Shown piece by piece: positions 1-9,565 of a stretch of DNA of 64,000 nt (its first letter is position 1; each line of letters begins with the position of its first letter). Position numbers and translations under genes: made by a program. The DNA is from an uncultured Oscillospiraceae bacterium (GTDB lineage Bacteria; Bacillota; Clostridia; Oscillospirales; Oscillospiraceae): NCBI GenBank assembly GCA_947626845.1, contig CANQTW010000010.1, forward strand, positions 18,488 to 82,487, given 5' to 3'. Under the pieces are notes generated by a model. It was given only the letters and a program-made list of their open reading frames with translations, was not told the origin of the DNA and did no database searches.

Positions 1-328
1 GGGTCGATTGGAACCGGGAGGCGAAAGCCGAATGGGGACAGTCTTCATTATGTAAGTGTACGGCGGAGGAGCATGGAACCGCCCAACCTTGTTCCTTCGC
101 CGTACTCCTCCTTTGGGAAAACTTTTCACGAATATTTCTCAAAGAAGTGCGGAACAAACGCGAAACGCGCCCCGTCTAAAGGGTGTTCAAGGGCAAAAGC
201 CATCGCCGCATGGCGACGACGATGTAAAAGGCCGACCGGCTCCGGTCCGGCGTTTACATAAACAAATGTCCGGTTCATGTAACGGACGAAAATCTCATCA
301 ACAATTTTTATTAAGGAGGAAACACTAC
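1..328. other. Non-coding leader before the S-layer gene
   Basis: No convincing gene is visible here. A possible gene tail ending with TAA at 53-55 is too short to judge. The stretch contains an inverted repeat (TACGGCG near 59 against CGCCGTA near 105) and a GC-rich hairpin near 222-254. The end of the region carries the strong ribosome binding site AAGGAGGA at 313-320 for the gene that begins at 329. It is probably the long 5' untranslated leader typical of abundant S-layer mRNAs, but I found no clear promoter. Confidence 0.4.
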
Positions 329-3300
329 ATGAAGACTCTGAAGAAGACCCTGTGCCTGGTCTTGGCGGTAGTCATGGTAGTCGGCGTTCTTGTCTTGCCT
401 GCCAACGCGGCGACAACGACAGCTGCGGACACCGAAGCCACGGCGGCCTTCGATACCCTGAACGAGTACGGTGTCATGAACGGCGTGGACGCCAACAACA
501 AGCCCGCGCTGGACAAGAACATCAACCGTCAGGATATGGCTGCCATTGTCTACCGTATCATGACGGGCGACACGGAGAACAAGTACGTAGGCAACTACGT
601 CGGTTCCGCCGCCAAATTCGCGGACAGCGCCACGTTTGCCACATGGGCAAAGGGCTACATCGGCTATGTCCGCAACCAGGGCATCTTTGTCGGCGATGAG
701 AAGGGCAACTTCAAGCCCACCGACAACATCACCGGCGACGAGGTCCTGACGGTCCTGCTCCGCTGCATCGGCTACGGCCAGAACGGTGAGTTCACCGGCG
801 CCTACTGGGCGGAGAACGCCGAGACCCTGGCCACCCAGATCCATCTGTTCGGCGGCACTAAGCGGTATTCCGTTAAGGCCGACATGTCCCAGGTCATCAA
901 CCGCGGCACCGTGGCCAAGCTGACCAGCAACGCTGTTGACTGCCCCATGGTGACCTACTACAACGGTGCCTACAGCGACAGCACTGTTGATGGCCGTCCC
1001 GTGGCCCCCAATACCGCGGATGCCAAGACCAATCTCCCTCTGATCAACACCGGCAGCGAAGCTGGTAAGCTTGACTCTGATGATTGGGCTGTTCCCAGCC
1101 AGACCTTCACTTCCTATGTCTACTTCAACTATCCTCAGACCAAGGTTGCGACCTCCACTGAGACCAGCCTGAAGCCTGTGAAGGAGTACTATCACGCCAT
1201 TACCCAGTGCGATCTGGCTGACGATCTCGGCCTGACCAAGGAGACTGAGTTTACCGTCTATGTCAACGGCGAGGTGAATAAGACCACCATCAAGGTCGAT
1301 CCTCTGAACACCGCCGCTGAGATCGGCGCTCAGGGCCGTCACACCCTCGTATATGATCTGGTGGAAGATGACAAGAACACTCCCGATACCATCATCTACA
1401 TCGACACCCTTCTGGCCGAAGTCACCGACGTAACCAAGGCCACCTTTGACCGCAACAACCACCTTGAGGACCCCGCTACGCTGACTCTGGACGTGTACAC
1501 TCAGGGCACGGCGCAGAAGGCAGTGCTTGTGAGCAGTGACAGCAAGGACTACGAATATGCCGTGGGCGACATGCTTCTGGTGAAATACATCCAGAACGGT
1601 ATTTCTTCCAGCACCAATGACGTCTCCGGCGCTTCTGCTGAGGCCAAGGTAATCCTGGGCTCAGATGACAGGGGCAGAGGCAAGAACGTTGAGGTTCTCG
1701 GTCTTGCCACCTCTACTGTAGCCGCTCAGACCGTCATCTATCACAACCAGAACAAGCACGATGTTGGCGGCACCGTTTACGCCGACAACAACCGCTATCA
1801 TCTTGACGGCGCCGGTGCTGTTGCTGGTACTTACACCTGGTACTTCGACAACAGCCCTGAGGGCAAGAACCTGATCGGCTCCAAGCAGATCGCCACTTCC
1901 TATGCTTATGGCGTCATCACCCGCATCTGGGCCGAGATTGTTGACCGCGGCGATACCAAGGTGAAGGCCGAGGTCGTATACATGGACGGAGCCACCGCCA
2001 CCATCGAGGTTGGTAATATTGTCTACTATAAGGGCTCTGCTGTTAATACTGCTATCGGTAACGATGATACTAACATCGACGGCGGTATCGCGACTTATAC
2101 CAATGAGGCGAGTAGCACTAAGCCCCTGATGAAGAAGAGCGGCACGAATGATGCCTCAAATAACGGAATCGTCTACGTGTCCAACAGCTGGCAGGATAAC
2201 TTGGCTGCTGATAAGGCTGCTGCTGGAGCAACCGACTACGCCGGCATACTGAACGATCATCTGTTCAAGTTCATCCCCTCCGGCAGCAAGATTAACCTTG
2301 TCGAGGTTGCTGGCAATAACACCGCAGCAACCATTGATGCGGACCATGGCGTGCTGACCGGCCTGAAGTTTGACGGCATGGGCAACGCCACTACCGACAT
2401 TCTGAAGGGCCGCGCCACCAACAGTAACACTGGTACTGTTGAGGTCGATGGCAACACTGTGTTCCTTGTCCGCAGCGGCAACGGCTCCACCGTCCCCTAC
2501 ACCTGGAAGACCTACGTGGGCTTCAAGAACATTGTTGATTTCGATAGCGGCGAGGTCGACTACGTGAACACCGACAAGGACGATGCGGCTGAGTTTGTGT
2601 ACATTACCGCTTCTGCTACGACCTCCGCCGACGCTGGTGAGCACATCTTCGTTTCCACTGCCAACAACAAGACTGACGAGGGCGCCAGCAGCTGGAAGCT
2701 CGACTACAGCTATGACACCACAAACGGGGTCTACACTGTCAATGGCTGGCTGGATGGCAAAGAAGGTTCTGTCAAGGTCAAGGATGCAGGCATTGTTGCT
2801 AACTTCATCACTGGACAGACCGGCTTCAACGCTTGGCTCGTCACCATTACTAACGGCTATGTGACCGACATTGATGGTACAAACGTGACCCACGCTAACA
2901 AGCCTATTACGGATTCTGCCAGTACTGAGTACACAACAGGCGTTGAGCTCGATCAGACCAACGGTATGAACACCCCTGTTCCCGATATGTACAAGGGTCA
3001 GAGCGTCATCGTCCACACTGTCAGCACCGCCGCAACTCTTGGCAGCGATACTGTTAAGCTTAATGGCGTGACTGGAACCTTCACCTATGACGGCAATCCT
3101 GTCTACGGCAACTGGAGCGACCTGAAGAAGGAGGACACCGTGGCTGTCTTCGTGTATGACACCGACACCAAGGCTATCTCCCAGGCTTACATCTTCAGGG
3201 CCGCCAGCGGTAGTAGCTATGCTCCTGGCGAAAGTGAGGCTACTGGCTCGCTTGAGTTCGAGAAATCTTCGGCCAGTGCTTCAGCTACTAGCGGCAGCGA

Positions 3301-3577
3301 CGAGATTACTGTCTCTGGTCTTACTCTGAAGGGTAGCGATGACTATGAGAATGATGTGACCACCATTACCGCAACTATCGAGAGATTTGATAGAGGCTAT
3401 TTTGCGTGGGGCACTGCTACCGCAGATGATGTGACGGCATCCAGCTCCGGTGGAGCTCTTACCACGCTCACTGCAAGCTCCGAGCTTCAGCCCGGTGAGT
3501 ACAGACTGACCATCACTGCGACATCCGCTGACAAAGAAGTCACCGCGACTGTTCAGCTTTCCTTCACCGTTTCCTAA
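329..3577 (+). CDS. SLH-domain surface (S-layer-like) protein
   Basis: Secreted cell-surface protein of 1082 residues, probably an S-layer or S-layer-associated protein anchored to wall polymers by its SLH modules. The ATG at 329 is chosen because it follows AAGGAGGA by eight bases and starts a classical signal peptide (MKTLKKT, hydrophobic core, cleavage after about residue 27, PANAA). Longer in-frame starts upstream would put the signal peptide internally. Two SLH-like repeats follow at about residues 35-165 (for example AAFDTLNEYGVMNG and WAKGYIGYVRNQGIFVG). The remaining roughly 900 residues are Asp/Asn/Thr/Gly-rich, beta-strand-like and nearly Cys-free, as in S-layer exodomains. The exact function of the exodomain is not recognisable. 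Codon usage is biased toward a small set, as expected for high expression, and a terminator follows. Confidence 0.85.
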   Translation: MKTLKKTLCLVLAVVMVVGVLVLPANAATTTAADTEATAAFDTLNEYGVMNGVDANNKPALDKNINRQDMAAIVYRIMTGDTENKYVGNYVGSAAKFADSATFATWAKGYIGYVRNQGIFVGDEKGNFKPTDNITGDEVLTVLLRCIGYGQNGEFTGAYWAENAETLATQIHLFGGTKRYSVKADMSQVINRGTVAKLTSNAVDCPMVTYYNGAYSDSTVDGRPVAPNTADAKTNLPLINTGSEAGKLDSDDWAVPSQTFTSYVYFNYPQTKVATSTETSLKPVKEYYHAITQCDLADDLGLTKETEFTVYVNGEVNKTTIKVDPLNTAAEIGAQGRHTLVYDLVEDDKNTPDTIIYIDTLLAEVTDVTKATFDRNNHLEDPATLTLDVYTQGTAQKAVLVSSDSKDYEYAVGDMLLVKYIQNGISSSTNDVSGASAEAKVILGSDDRGRGKNVEVLGLATSTVAAQTVIYHNQNKHDVGGTVYADNNRYHLDGAGAVAGTYTWYFDNSPEGKNLIGSKQIATSYAYGVITRIWAEIVDRGDTKVKAEVVYMDGATATIEVGNIVYYKGSAVNTAIGNDDTNIDGGIATYTNEASSTKPLMKKSGTNDASNNGIVYVSNSWQDNLAADKAAAGATDYAGILNDHLFKFIPSGSKINLVEVAGNNTAATIDADHGVLTGLKFDGMGNATTDILKGRATNSNTGTVEVDGNTVFLVRSGNGSTVPYTWKTYVGFKNIVDFDSGEVDYVNTDKDDAAEFVYITASATTSADAGEHIFVSTANNKTDEGASSWKLDYSYDTTNGVYTVNGWLDGKEGSVKVKDAGIVANFITGQTGFNAWLVTITNGYVTDIDGTNVTHANKPITDSASTEYTTGVELDQTNGMNTPVPDMYKGQSVIVHTVSTAATLGSDTVKLNGVTGTFTYDGNPVYGNWSDLKKEDTVAVFVYDTDTKAISQAYIFRAASGSSYAPGESEATGSLEFEKSSASASATSGSDEITVSGLTLKGSDDYENDVTTITATIERFDRGYFAWGTATADDVTASSSGGALTTLTASSELQPGEYRLTITATSADKEVTATVQLSFTVS

Positions 3578-3611
3578 TCCCCCGCATCCCCTGAAAACTT
3601 AACAGCTTTCA

Positions 3612-3645
3612 AAGCCCCGCGGCACCGCCGCGGGGCTTCTTTTTC
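3612..3645 (+). terminator. Intrinsic terminator of the SLH gene
   Basis: Perfect 12-bp stem AAGCCCCGCGGC / GCCGCGGGGCTT with a three-base loop, followed by a T-run. It lies 35 bases after the stop codon and just before the end of the convergent cca gene, so it may serve both strands. Confidence 0.9.
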
Positions 3646-3658
3646 ACTCCTTATTCCC

Positions 3659-4810
3659 TCACCGGCTGCAGCGGCGCTTCACGTACGCCAGCAGGGCTTC
3701 CTTTTCGTTGGGAAGCTCCCCATCGGTGACGGCCAGGGCCAGGGCCAAAAGGGCCTGGGCGATGGCCTCACGCTCCAGGCCCAGCGCGTTAAGGTCAGAC
3801 CCCTTGACGGCCAGGTCTTTGGGGCGGGTGTATTGGCGCTCCTCCGCCAGCTCCCTCGCCCGCCCGTATACGCCGCGGGCGGCGCAGGCGGCCAGCACAG
3901 GCCGCACGTCCCGACGCGCCAGGGCGCGGCGGATATCCCTGTCCGCCGGCTCCTCGGCAAGCTCCTCCAGGGCCGCCCACGCCTCCCGTGCCAGCTTCGC
4001 CTCTCTGGCGGGGGCGCGTAAGGCCCGCAGAAAGTCCCCCGCGTCCCCTGTGCCGCCGGCCTGACGGACCAGCAGGGCAAAAACAGCCGTCCGCAGCTCC
4101 TCCGGGATATCAGCAAGCACGCCGGCGTCGATTTTGCTGTTTTCAGTCATAAACCGCCGCAAAAGGCCATAGTCTATCATCAGCGCCGCCGCTTGGGGCC
4201 GCGGGGACCGGAGCGTCTTTTGCAGCTCCGCCAGCACCCGCTCCGCGGACAGCTTCTCCGTCAGAGGCGCCAGACGGCGCAGGGCGGCCAGGGAGTCGGG
4301 GTCAATGGCAAATCCCAGGGCGGCGGAAAAACGCACGGCACGGAGCATTCTGAGGGCGTCCTCGGCGAATCTGCGCTCCGGCTCCCCCACACAGCGGATC
4401 ACGCCGCGGGCCAGGTCCTCCCGGCCCCCGAACAGGTCCACGATCCGCCCCTGCCCGTCCATGGCCATGGCGTTCACCGTGAAGTCCCGGCGGCTCAGGT
4501 CCTCCCGGAGGTCGGAGACAAACTCCACGTTCTCCGGCCTGCGGCCATTCAGATACGGCCCGTCCCGCCGGAAGGTGGTGACCTCCGCCCGGCCCCCCGG
4601 CAGCAGGACGGTGACGGTGCCGTATTTCAGGCCGGTGGGGACGGTCCTTTCAAAAAGCGCCGCCACCTCGCCGCAGGAGGCCGAGGCGGCCACGTCCCAG
4701 TCGTGGGGCGTGCGGCCCATCAGCGTGTCCCGGACACAGCCGCCCACGGCGTAGGCGGAAAAGCCCGCGCCGGTCAGGCGTCTGAGGATCTCCAGTATAT
4801 ACTCCGGCAC
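3659..4810 (-). CDS. cca: CCA tRNA nucleotidyltransferase
   Basis: Adds or repairs the 3' CCA end of tRNAs; 383 residues. The class II nucleotidyltransferase head is plain: VGGCVRDTLMGR near residue 22, the metal-binding DWDV pair near 37-40, RRDFTVNAMAMD near 105-115, and the RxxxEDALRMLRAVRF region near 145-160. The C-terminal half is helical and divergent, as usual. ATG at 4810 is preceded by AAAGGAGG. The class II family also holds poly(A) polymerases; in Firmicutes, where a single such gene is usual, CCA addition is the expected role. It is a single gene divergent from murC. Confidence 0.9.
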   Translation of the reverse strand: MPEYILEILRRLTGAGFSAYAVGGCVRDTLMGRTPHDWDVAASASCGEVAALFERTVPTGLKYGTVTVLLPGGRAEVTTFRRDGPYLNGRRPENVEFVSDLREDLSRRDFTVNAMAMDGQGRIVDLFGGREDLARGVIRCVGEPERRFAEDALRMLRAVRFSAALGFAIDPDSLAALRRLAPLTEKLSAERVLAELQKTLRSPRPQAAALMIDYGLLRRFMTENSKIDAGVLADIPEELRTAVFALLVRQAGGTGDAGDFLRALRAPAREAKLAREAWAALEELAEEPADRDIRRALARRDVRPVLAACAARGVYGRARELAEERQYTRPKDLAVKGSDLNALGLEREAIAQALLALALAVTDGELPNEKEALLAYVKRRCSR

Positions 4811-4909
4811 GTCTGCGCCCTCCTTTGGAATCCGTGAACGGGAAGCCCTGGGGATCGCCGGACAAATTGACCGTCCGGCGGATCAATTCAGAGATTTTCT
4901 AATTATCTG

Positions 4910-4938
4910 TTGTATTCTTCCCTCAATTGTATTATAAT
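4910..4938 (+). promoter_or_regulatory. Promoter of murC
   Basis: TTGTAT at 4910-4915 and TATAAT at 4933-4938 separated by exactly 17 bases, about 40 bases ahead of the murC start. Confidence 0.65.
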
Positions 4939-4980
4939 TACCTTGTATGGCAATTTCAATCTTTTTTATCAGGTGCATGT

Positions 4981-6360
4981 ATGGACAGAATTTCCGAGCT
5001 TGAAAAGCTTATCCTTGAGAAGCGCCGCTGCCACCTTATCGGCATCGGCGGCGTCTCCATGTCGCCCCTGGCCAAGGTGCTCTTTGACCGGGGCGTGCCG
5101 GTCACCGGATCGGATATCAACGAGAGCGAGACGGTGCGGCAGCTGCGGGAGCAGGGCATCACGGTGTTCATCGGCCACAGGAGCGAAAACGTCACCGGCG
5201 CGGCCTTTGTCATCCGCACAGCCGCCGCCAGGGACGATAACCCCGAAATCGAGTACGCCAGGGACAACGGCATCCCCGTTTTTGAACGGGCCGAGGCGTG
5301 GGGGTGCATCATGCGCCACTACAAAAACGCCCTGTGCATCTCCGGCACCCATGGGAAGACTACCACCACCTCCATGTGTACCCATATCCTGATGGCCGCC
5401 AGGATGGACCCCACCGTGATGATCGGCGGCACCCTGGCCCTCCTGCACTCCGGCTACCGGGTAGGCAAGGGGGACACCATCGTTCTGGAGTCCTGCGAAT
5501 ATTACGACTCCTTCCTCAGCTTCTTCCCCACCCTGGCCGTGATCCTGGACATCGAGGCCGACCATCTGGACTATTTCAAGGACCTGGAGGATGTGAAAAA
5601 GTCCTTCCGCAAGTTCGCCCAGCTGGTCCCCAGCGGCTCCGGCGTGGTGATCGCCAACATCGACGATGAGAACACCATGGACGCCATCGACGGCATCCGC
5701 CGCCGGGTGGTGACCTTCGGCTTCTCTCCCCTGGCGGATATTCGGGCGAAAAATCTCCGGTGGGAGAACGGCGTCGGCGAGTTTGACGTGGTCTACAAGA
5801 TGAAAACCTACTGCCACATAAAGCTCAACGTGCCGGGACTCCACAACGTAAAAAACGCCCTGGCCGCCGCGGCGGCGGCCATAGAGCTGGGCATCCCCGG
5901 CGAGGCCGTGTCCCGCGGGCTTGCCGCCTTCCAGGGGGCCGTCCGGCGCTTTGAGTACAAGGGCGAGGTCAACGGGGCGCGGGTCTACGATGACTATTCC
6001 CACCACCCTGGGGAGCTGAAGGCCCTGCTGGACACCGTGCGCCAGATAAGCTCCGGGCGGGTGATCCTGGCCTTCCAGCCCCACACCTACTCCCGCACCA
6101 AAGCCCTGTTTGATGACTTCGCCAGGGAGCTCTCCCGCGCGGACAAGGTGTATCTGGCGGAAATCTACGCGGCGCGGGAGCGGAACACCATCGGCATCTC
6201 CTCCGCGGACCTGGCCGCCGCCATCCCCGGCGCCGTCTTCTGCCCCACCCTTGACGAGCTCGCCGGCTGTCTCCGCCGCGAGGCCCATCCGGGAGATGTG
6301 ATCCTGACCGTGGGCGCGGGGAATATCTATACCGTGTGCGGCAAGCTGATCGACGGGTAA
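4981..6360 (+). CDS. murC: UDP-N-acetylmuramate--L-alanine ligase
   Basis: Cytoplasmic ATP-dependent ligase that adds L-Ala to UDP-MurNAc, the first peptide step of peptidoglycan synthesis; 459 residues from ATG 4981, which has AGGTG five bases upstream and gives the normal family start. Seen: UDP-binding loop GIGGVSMSPL near residue 21, ATP P-loop GTHGKTTTTSM near 120, central-domain motif ILDIEADHLDYF near 185, and C-terminal RRFEYKG and DDYSHHPGE near 320-340, which are diagnostic of MurC/Mpl. Length and N-terminus favour MurC over Mpl. It stands alone with its own promoter and terminator instead of in a dcw cluster. Confidence 0.92.
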   Translation: MDRISELEKLILEKRRCHLIGIGGVSMSPLAKVLFDRGVPVTGSDINESETVRQLREQGITVFIGHRSENVTGAAFVIRTAAARDDNPEIEYARDNGIPVFERAEAWGCIMRHYKNALCISGTHGKTTTTSMCTHILMAARMDPTVMIGGTLALLHSGYRVGKGDTIVLESCEYYDSFLSFFPTLAVILDIEADHLDYFKDLEDVKKSFRKFAQLVPSGSGVVIANIDDENTMDAIDGIRRRVVTFGFSPLADIRAKNLRWENGVGEFDVVYKMKTYCHIKLNVPGLHNVKNALAAAAAAIELGIPGEAVSRGLAAFQGAVRRFEYKGEVNGARVYDDYSHHPGELKALLDTVRQISSGRVILAFQPHTYSRTKALFDDFARELSRADKVYLAEIYAARERNTIGISSADLAAAIPGAVFCPTLDELAGCLRREAHPGDVILTVGAGNIYTVCGKLIDG

Positions 6361-6400
6361 AACCGCCTATAAGCGCCAATACCATTAAAAGCATAAACGT

Positions 6401-6427
6401 AAAGAGCGCCCCGCGGGGCGCTCTTTT
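6401..6427. terminator. Bidirectional terminator between murC and the exporter pair
   Basis: Inverted repeat AAAGAGCGCCCC / GGGGCGCTCTTT with A/T flanks on both sides, placed between two convergent genes (stop of murC at 6360, stop of the minus-strand gene at 6433). Confidence 0.88.
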
Positions 6428-6432
6428 GTGTC

Positions 6433-6873
6433 TTATTTCGCTTTTTTCCTTCCGGCAAAGACCCTGTTGGGGATCTCCAGCATCAGGACGATACCCAAAA
6501 CGATGGCCACGGCCACCCGCACGGCGGTGAAGCCGCGGGTCAGGGCCTCGGAGGTGTTGTTCATGATGAGGTAGTAGGCCGTCCAGTAGACCCCCGCGCC
6601 GGGGACCAGCGGGATGATGCCGGCGATAAGAAACACGGTCACGGGGCATTTTCTCCATACCGCCGAGACGCGGGAGGACAGGGTAACTACCATCGTCGCC
6701 AGGAAGGTGGCCTCCGTCTGGGACAGGCCCAGCCGCATCAAAAGCTCCACCAGGAAGAACCCCAGCCCGCCGATGACGGCGCACAGGGGATAAAAGCGGG
6801 GCGGCACGTCAAATATGAGGGCAAAGGCCACGGTGCCTACGGCGGCGGCCAGGAAGTGGATCAACAGCGTCAC
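6433..6873 (-). CDS. Threonine/serine exporter family, small membrane subunit (YjjB-like)
   Basis: Membrane protein of 146 residues with about four hydrophobic segments and the ThrE C-domain signature GIIPLVPGAGVYWTAYY near residue 90. It corresponds to the YjjB/DUF3815 half of split ThrE exporters, which work with a YjjP-type partner to export amino acids or small acids. The GTG at 6873 overlaps the stop of the upstream partner by four bases (GTGA), so the two are translationally coupled. The start is set by this overlap. The transported substrate cannot be told from the sequence. Confidence 0.8.
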   Translation of the reverse strand: MTLLIHFLAAAVGTVAFALIFDVPPRFYPLCAVIGGLGFFLVELLMRLGLSQTEATFLATMVVTLSSRVSAVWRKCPVTVFLIAGIIPLVPGAGVYWTAYYLIMNNTSEALTRGFTAVRVAVAIVLGIVLMLEIPNRVFAGRKKAK

Positions 6874-7652
6874 AGCAGCACACCTCCCGAAATATGGCGG
6901 TAGACCGTGAACACCACGCCCACGCCTACGGCGATGCACAGGAAGACCAGAAGGGCGTCCAGGAGCCGCACCGCGCCGGAGATATAGTCGCCGTCGGCGA
7001 TGTCCCGGATGCCGTTGGTAAAGGCCAGCCCCGGCACCAGCGGGATGATGCCGCCGATGACCATGTGGCTCAGGTCCTGGCCAAAGCCGGCCTTGTAGCA
7101 CAGGAGGCACACCACCGTGGCCAGCGCCCCGCCGATGAGGTTGCCGGAGATTTTGGACATGTGCGGCGCGGAAACGTAGAGCACGAAGGCGTAAAGCAGG
7201 AAGCCCGCCAGGCAGGACGCCGCGCAGTCCGCCGGCCCGCCGCCAAACATACAGCAGAAGGCCGCGGAGCCCAGTCCCGCCGAGAGGATCTGGAGCCATT
7301 TGGGCGGTTCGGGGATGTTCCGGATGCGCTCCAGCTCCCGCTTGACCTCCGGCAGGGTGTACTTCCCCTGCTCGATCTGGCGGGACATCTGGTTGATGGC
7401 CACCACCTTGGACAGCCGCGCCCCGGTGACGCGGCTCTGCTTCACCTTGGCGAAATGGCCCTTTTCCGTGGTACCCGTGGCAAAAAGGCCGTTTGCCAGC
7501 ACGAAAAATTCCTCGTGGCTCTCGTCCACGCCGAAATACGCGCAGATCCGCCGCATGGTCTCCTCCACCCGAAAGATCTCGGCGCCGGATTCCAGCAGGA
7601 TATGCCCCGCGTCCACCGCCGTCTCCAGTACCTCGTCCATGGAGTTTTTCAC
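6870..7652 (-). CDS. Threonine/serine exporter family, large subunit (YjjP/DUF1212)
   Basis: About 260 residues. The N-terminal soluble domain has LETAVDAGHILLESGAEIFR, the start signature of the ThrE/YjjP family, and the C-terminal half carries about five membrane segments with GGIIPLVPGLAFTNGIRD, repeating the signature of its small partner. Start choice is uncertain: GTG 7652 follows the purine-rich GGGGGGCGAGAGA; ATG 7667 lacks a binding site and ATG 7640 would trim four residues. Overlap with the next gene shows an obligate two-gene exporter. Likely exports Thr/Ser or dicarboxylates; this is family knowledge only. Confidence 0.8.
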   Translation of the reverse strand: MKNSMDEVLETAVDAGHILLESGAEIFRVEETMRRICAYFGVDESHEEFFVLANGLFATGTTEKGHFAKVKQSRVTGARLSKVVAINQMSRQIEQGKYTLPEVKRELERIRNIPEPPKWLQILSAGLGSAAFCCMFGGGPADCAASCLAGFLLYAFVLYVSAPHMSKISGNLIGGALATVVCLLCYKAGFGQDLSHMVIGGIIPLVPGLAFTNGIRDIADGDYISGAVRLLDALLVFLCIAVGVGVVFTVYRHISGGVLL

Positions 7653-7708
7653 TCTCTCGCCCCCCATCGCCCAAAGAATACCACACTACATCATAAATAT
7701 CAATCGAT

Positions 7709-7880
7709 ATTTTTCGCGAGGACATGCGCCTTGCAAAAAATCCCTTATGTTTTGCGGAGTGTGCGGCCCTCCGGGCCGAGCGTGCAGCAAAACAGCAGGG
7801 GCCCCGGAGCGAAATTACAATTTCGCTCCGGGGTCCCGCACGTTTCCCTATTGGCATTGAAAGCCCCGAAGGGCTTTCAA
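7709..7880. repeat. Dispersed structured element, copy 1
   Basis: Order on the plus strand: hairpin 7709-7741 (TTTTTCGCGAGG pairing with CCTTGCAAAAAA around ACATGCG), outer stem GTTTTGC 7749-7755 with GCAAAAC 7787-7793 enclosing a small hairpin GGCCC/GGGCC, a 15-bp hairpin 7802-7833, a CCCGCACGTTTCCC linker, and a terminal hairpin 7857-7880 (TTGAAAGCCC / GGGCTTTCAA, CGAA loop). The terminal hairpin abuts the 3' end of the purine permease gene and probably acts as its terminator. The same architecture recurs near 12.4, 25.5, 28.0 and 49.3 kb with different stem sequences. Confidence 0.85.
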
Positions 7881-7889
7881 GCCAGTTTC

Positions 7890-9323
7890 TCAGATAGCCA
7901 GGAAGAACTTCACCAGGAACAGCGCGGAGATGACATAGGTGAGGACGGACACGTCCTTGGCCTTGCCGGTGAAGACCTTGACGACGGTGTAGGTGATGAG
8001 GCCAAGGCCGATGCCGTGGCCGATGGAGCCGGAGATGGGCATGGCCAGGAGCATGATGAACACAGGGGCGGCGATGGCCATATCGTTAAAGTCGATGTTC
8101 TTGATGCCGCTGAGCATCAGGATGCCCACGTAGATGAGGGCGGCGGAGGTGGCGGCGGGGGGAATGATGGCGGCGATGGGGCTGATGAAGATGCACGCCA
8201 GGAACAGGATGCCGGTGGTGAGGGAGGTAAGGCCCGTGCGGCCGCCGGCCTCCACGCCGGAGGCGGACTCCACGAAGGTGGTGACGGTGGAGGTGCCGGT
8301 GCAGGCGCCGGCGATGGTGCCGATGGCGTCGGAGAGGAGCGTCTCGCGCATCTTGGGCATGTTGCCCTTCTCGTCCACCATGCCGGCCCGGTTGGCGGTG
8401 GCGACGACGGTGCCGATGGTGTCAAACATGTCGATGATGCAGAAGGTGACGATCAGCAGGATCACGGTGCCCCAGCCGATGGAGAAGAGCGTCGCGAAGT
8501 CGAACTTGAAGAGCGTGGTTTTCGCCATGTCGCCGAAAGGAGGCAGCCAGCTGGCGGTTTTCAGATTCTCAAAGGGGTTGGCCTTCAGGAAGATGGCCTG
8601 ACCGGCCCAGTTGAGGGCGGAGGCGCCCAGCATACCCACAAGGACCGCGCCTTTCATCTTGTAGTGCGCCAGGATGATGATGAGGAAGAGGCCGATGAAC
8701 ATGGTGACAACGGTCAGGACCATGGGAGCCCAGCTCTCGCCCATCTGCTCCTTGCCGTAGCTGGCGGAGAGCGCGCCAAAGAAGTCCCGCATCACATAGT
8801 ATTCGCCGGAAGCGCCCTGGCCGGCGTTGGAGCCGAAGCCGATGTTCATGAGCATCAGGCCGATGCCGGGGCCGATGCCCAGGCGCACGCCAAGGGGAAT
8901 GGCCTCCACGATCTTCTGACGGATATTGAAGATGGAGAGGAGCACGAACACGATGCCTTCAACAAGGATGATGCACAGGCCCGCCTGAAGTCCGGCCAGC
9001 ATGGTGCACCCGGCACCGGCAGCGATTTGGGCGATAACGACTCCGAAATAAGAGTTGAGGCCCATGCCGGGGGCAAGCGCGAAGGGCTTGTTGGCCAGGA
9101 ACGCCATGCAGAACATAGCCACGGCGGAGGCCAGGCAGGTGGCCATAAAGACGCCGTTCCACGCGGCCTGCGTGTCTGCCCCAAAGCTGGTGTTATTGTA
9201 CAGAACGATCAGGTTGGGGTTCAGAGCGATGATGTACGCCATGGTCATGAAGGTGGTAAGACCGGCTACGATCTCGGTGCGGACGGTGGTGCCGTTTTGC
9301 TTGAGCTTGAAGATTTTCTCCAT
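7890..9323 (-). CDS. NCS2/AzgA-type purine permease
   Basis: Integral membrane permease of 477 residues, about 12-14 hydrophobic segments, resembling the guanine/hypoxanthine/adenine transporters PbuG and PbuO. Diagnostic: N-terminal EIVAGLTTFMTMAYIIALNP near residue 18, FALAPGMGLNSYF near 82, and DMFDTIGTVVATANRAG near 290, followed by the GTSTVTTFVESASGVEAGGR motif near 330. ATG 9323 is preceded by TAGGAGGG. The gene is divergent from a phosphoribosyltransferase, so import and conversion of purine bases to nucleotides are probably co-regulated. No purine riboswitch is recognisable in the leader. Confidence 0.88.
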   Translation of the reverse strand: MEKIFKLKQNGTTVRTEIVAGLTTFMTMAYIIALNPNLIVLYNNTSFGADTQAAWNGVFMATCLASAVAMFCMAFLANKPFALAPGMGLNSYFGVVIAQIAAGAGCTMLAGLQAGLCIILVEGIVFVLLSIFNIRQKIVEAIPLGVRLGIGPGIGLMLMNIGFGSNAGQGASGEYYVMRDFFGALSASYGKEQMGESWAPMVLTVVTMFIGLFLIIILAHYKMKGAVLVGMLGASALNWAGQAIFLKANPFENLKTASWLPPFGDMAKTTLFKFDFATLFSIGWGTVILLIVTFCIIDMFDTIGTVVATANRAGMVDEKGNMPKMRETLLSDAIGTIAGACTGTSTVTTFVESASGVEAGGRTGLTSLTTGILFLACIFISPIAAIIPPAATSAALIYVGILMLSGIKNIDFNDMAIAAPVFIMLLAMPISGSIGHGIGLGLITYTVVKVFTGKAKDVSVLTYVISALFLVKFFLAI

Positions 9324-9412
9324 ATATACCCTCCTAAAGTATTTCTTTGGCCGGTGAAAAACAAAATCGGCGTGCGAAACACATCCTCACGCCTTATGGT
9401 TTTTCATCAGCT

Positions 9413-9426
9413 TTAGACACGTCTAA
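9413..9426. promoter_or_regulatory. Palindrome, possible operator for the purine permease
   Basis: TTAGAC-AC-GTCTAA is a perfect inverted repeat that lies directly downstream of a weak minus-strand -10-like TATCTT. Position fits a repressor site at the permease promoter. The factor is unknown. Confidence 0.35.
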
Positions 9427-9523
9427 GATACCACATTTTTCATCACATTTCCACGGATTTCTTAAAAAATGTTAAATTTTTTTGAATTTTTGGCGGCTTG
9501 ACCAAAACTCTCCCCCATCAGGG

Positions 9524-9555
9524 GCCCGCCTTGTGCATTTTTACGCGGGCTTTTT
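9524..9555 (+). terminator. Terminator-like hairpin in the divergent intergenic region
   Basis: GCCCGC and GCGGGC pair around a 15-base loop and are followed by five T. It reads on the plus strand, but no plus-strand gene precedes it; it sits ten bases before the promoter at 9566. Confidence 0.45.
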
Positions 9556-9565
9556 CACAATTTCT

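Noticed and set aside
56..328. Longer N-terminus of the SLH protein
   Set aside because: It would place the signal peptide 91 residues inside the protein and ignores the strong ribosome site before ATG 329.
9324..9480. Purine riboswitch before the purine permease
   Set aside because: The leader lacks the conserved loop and junction sequences of the purine aptamer; only simple inverted repeats are seen.
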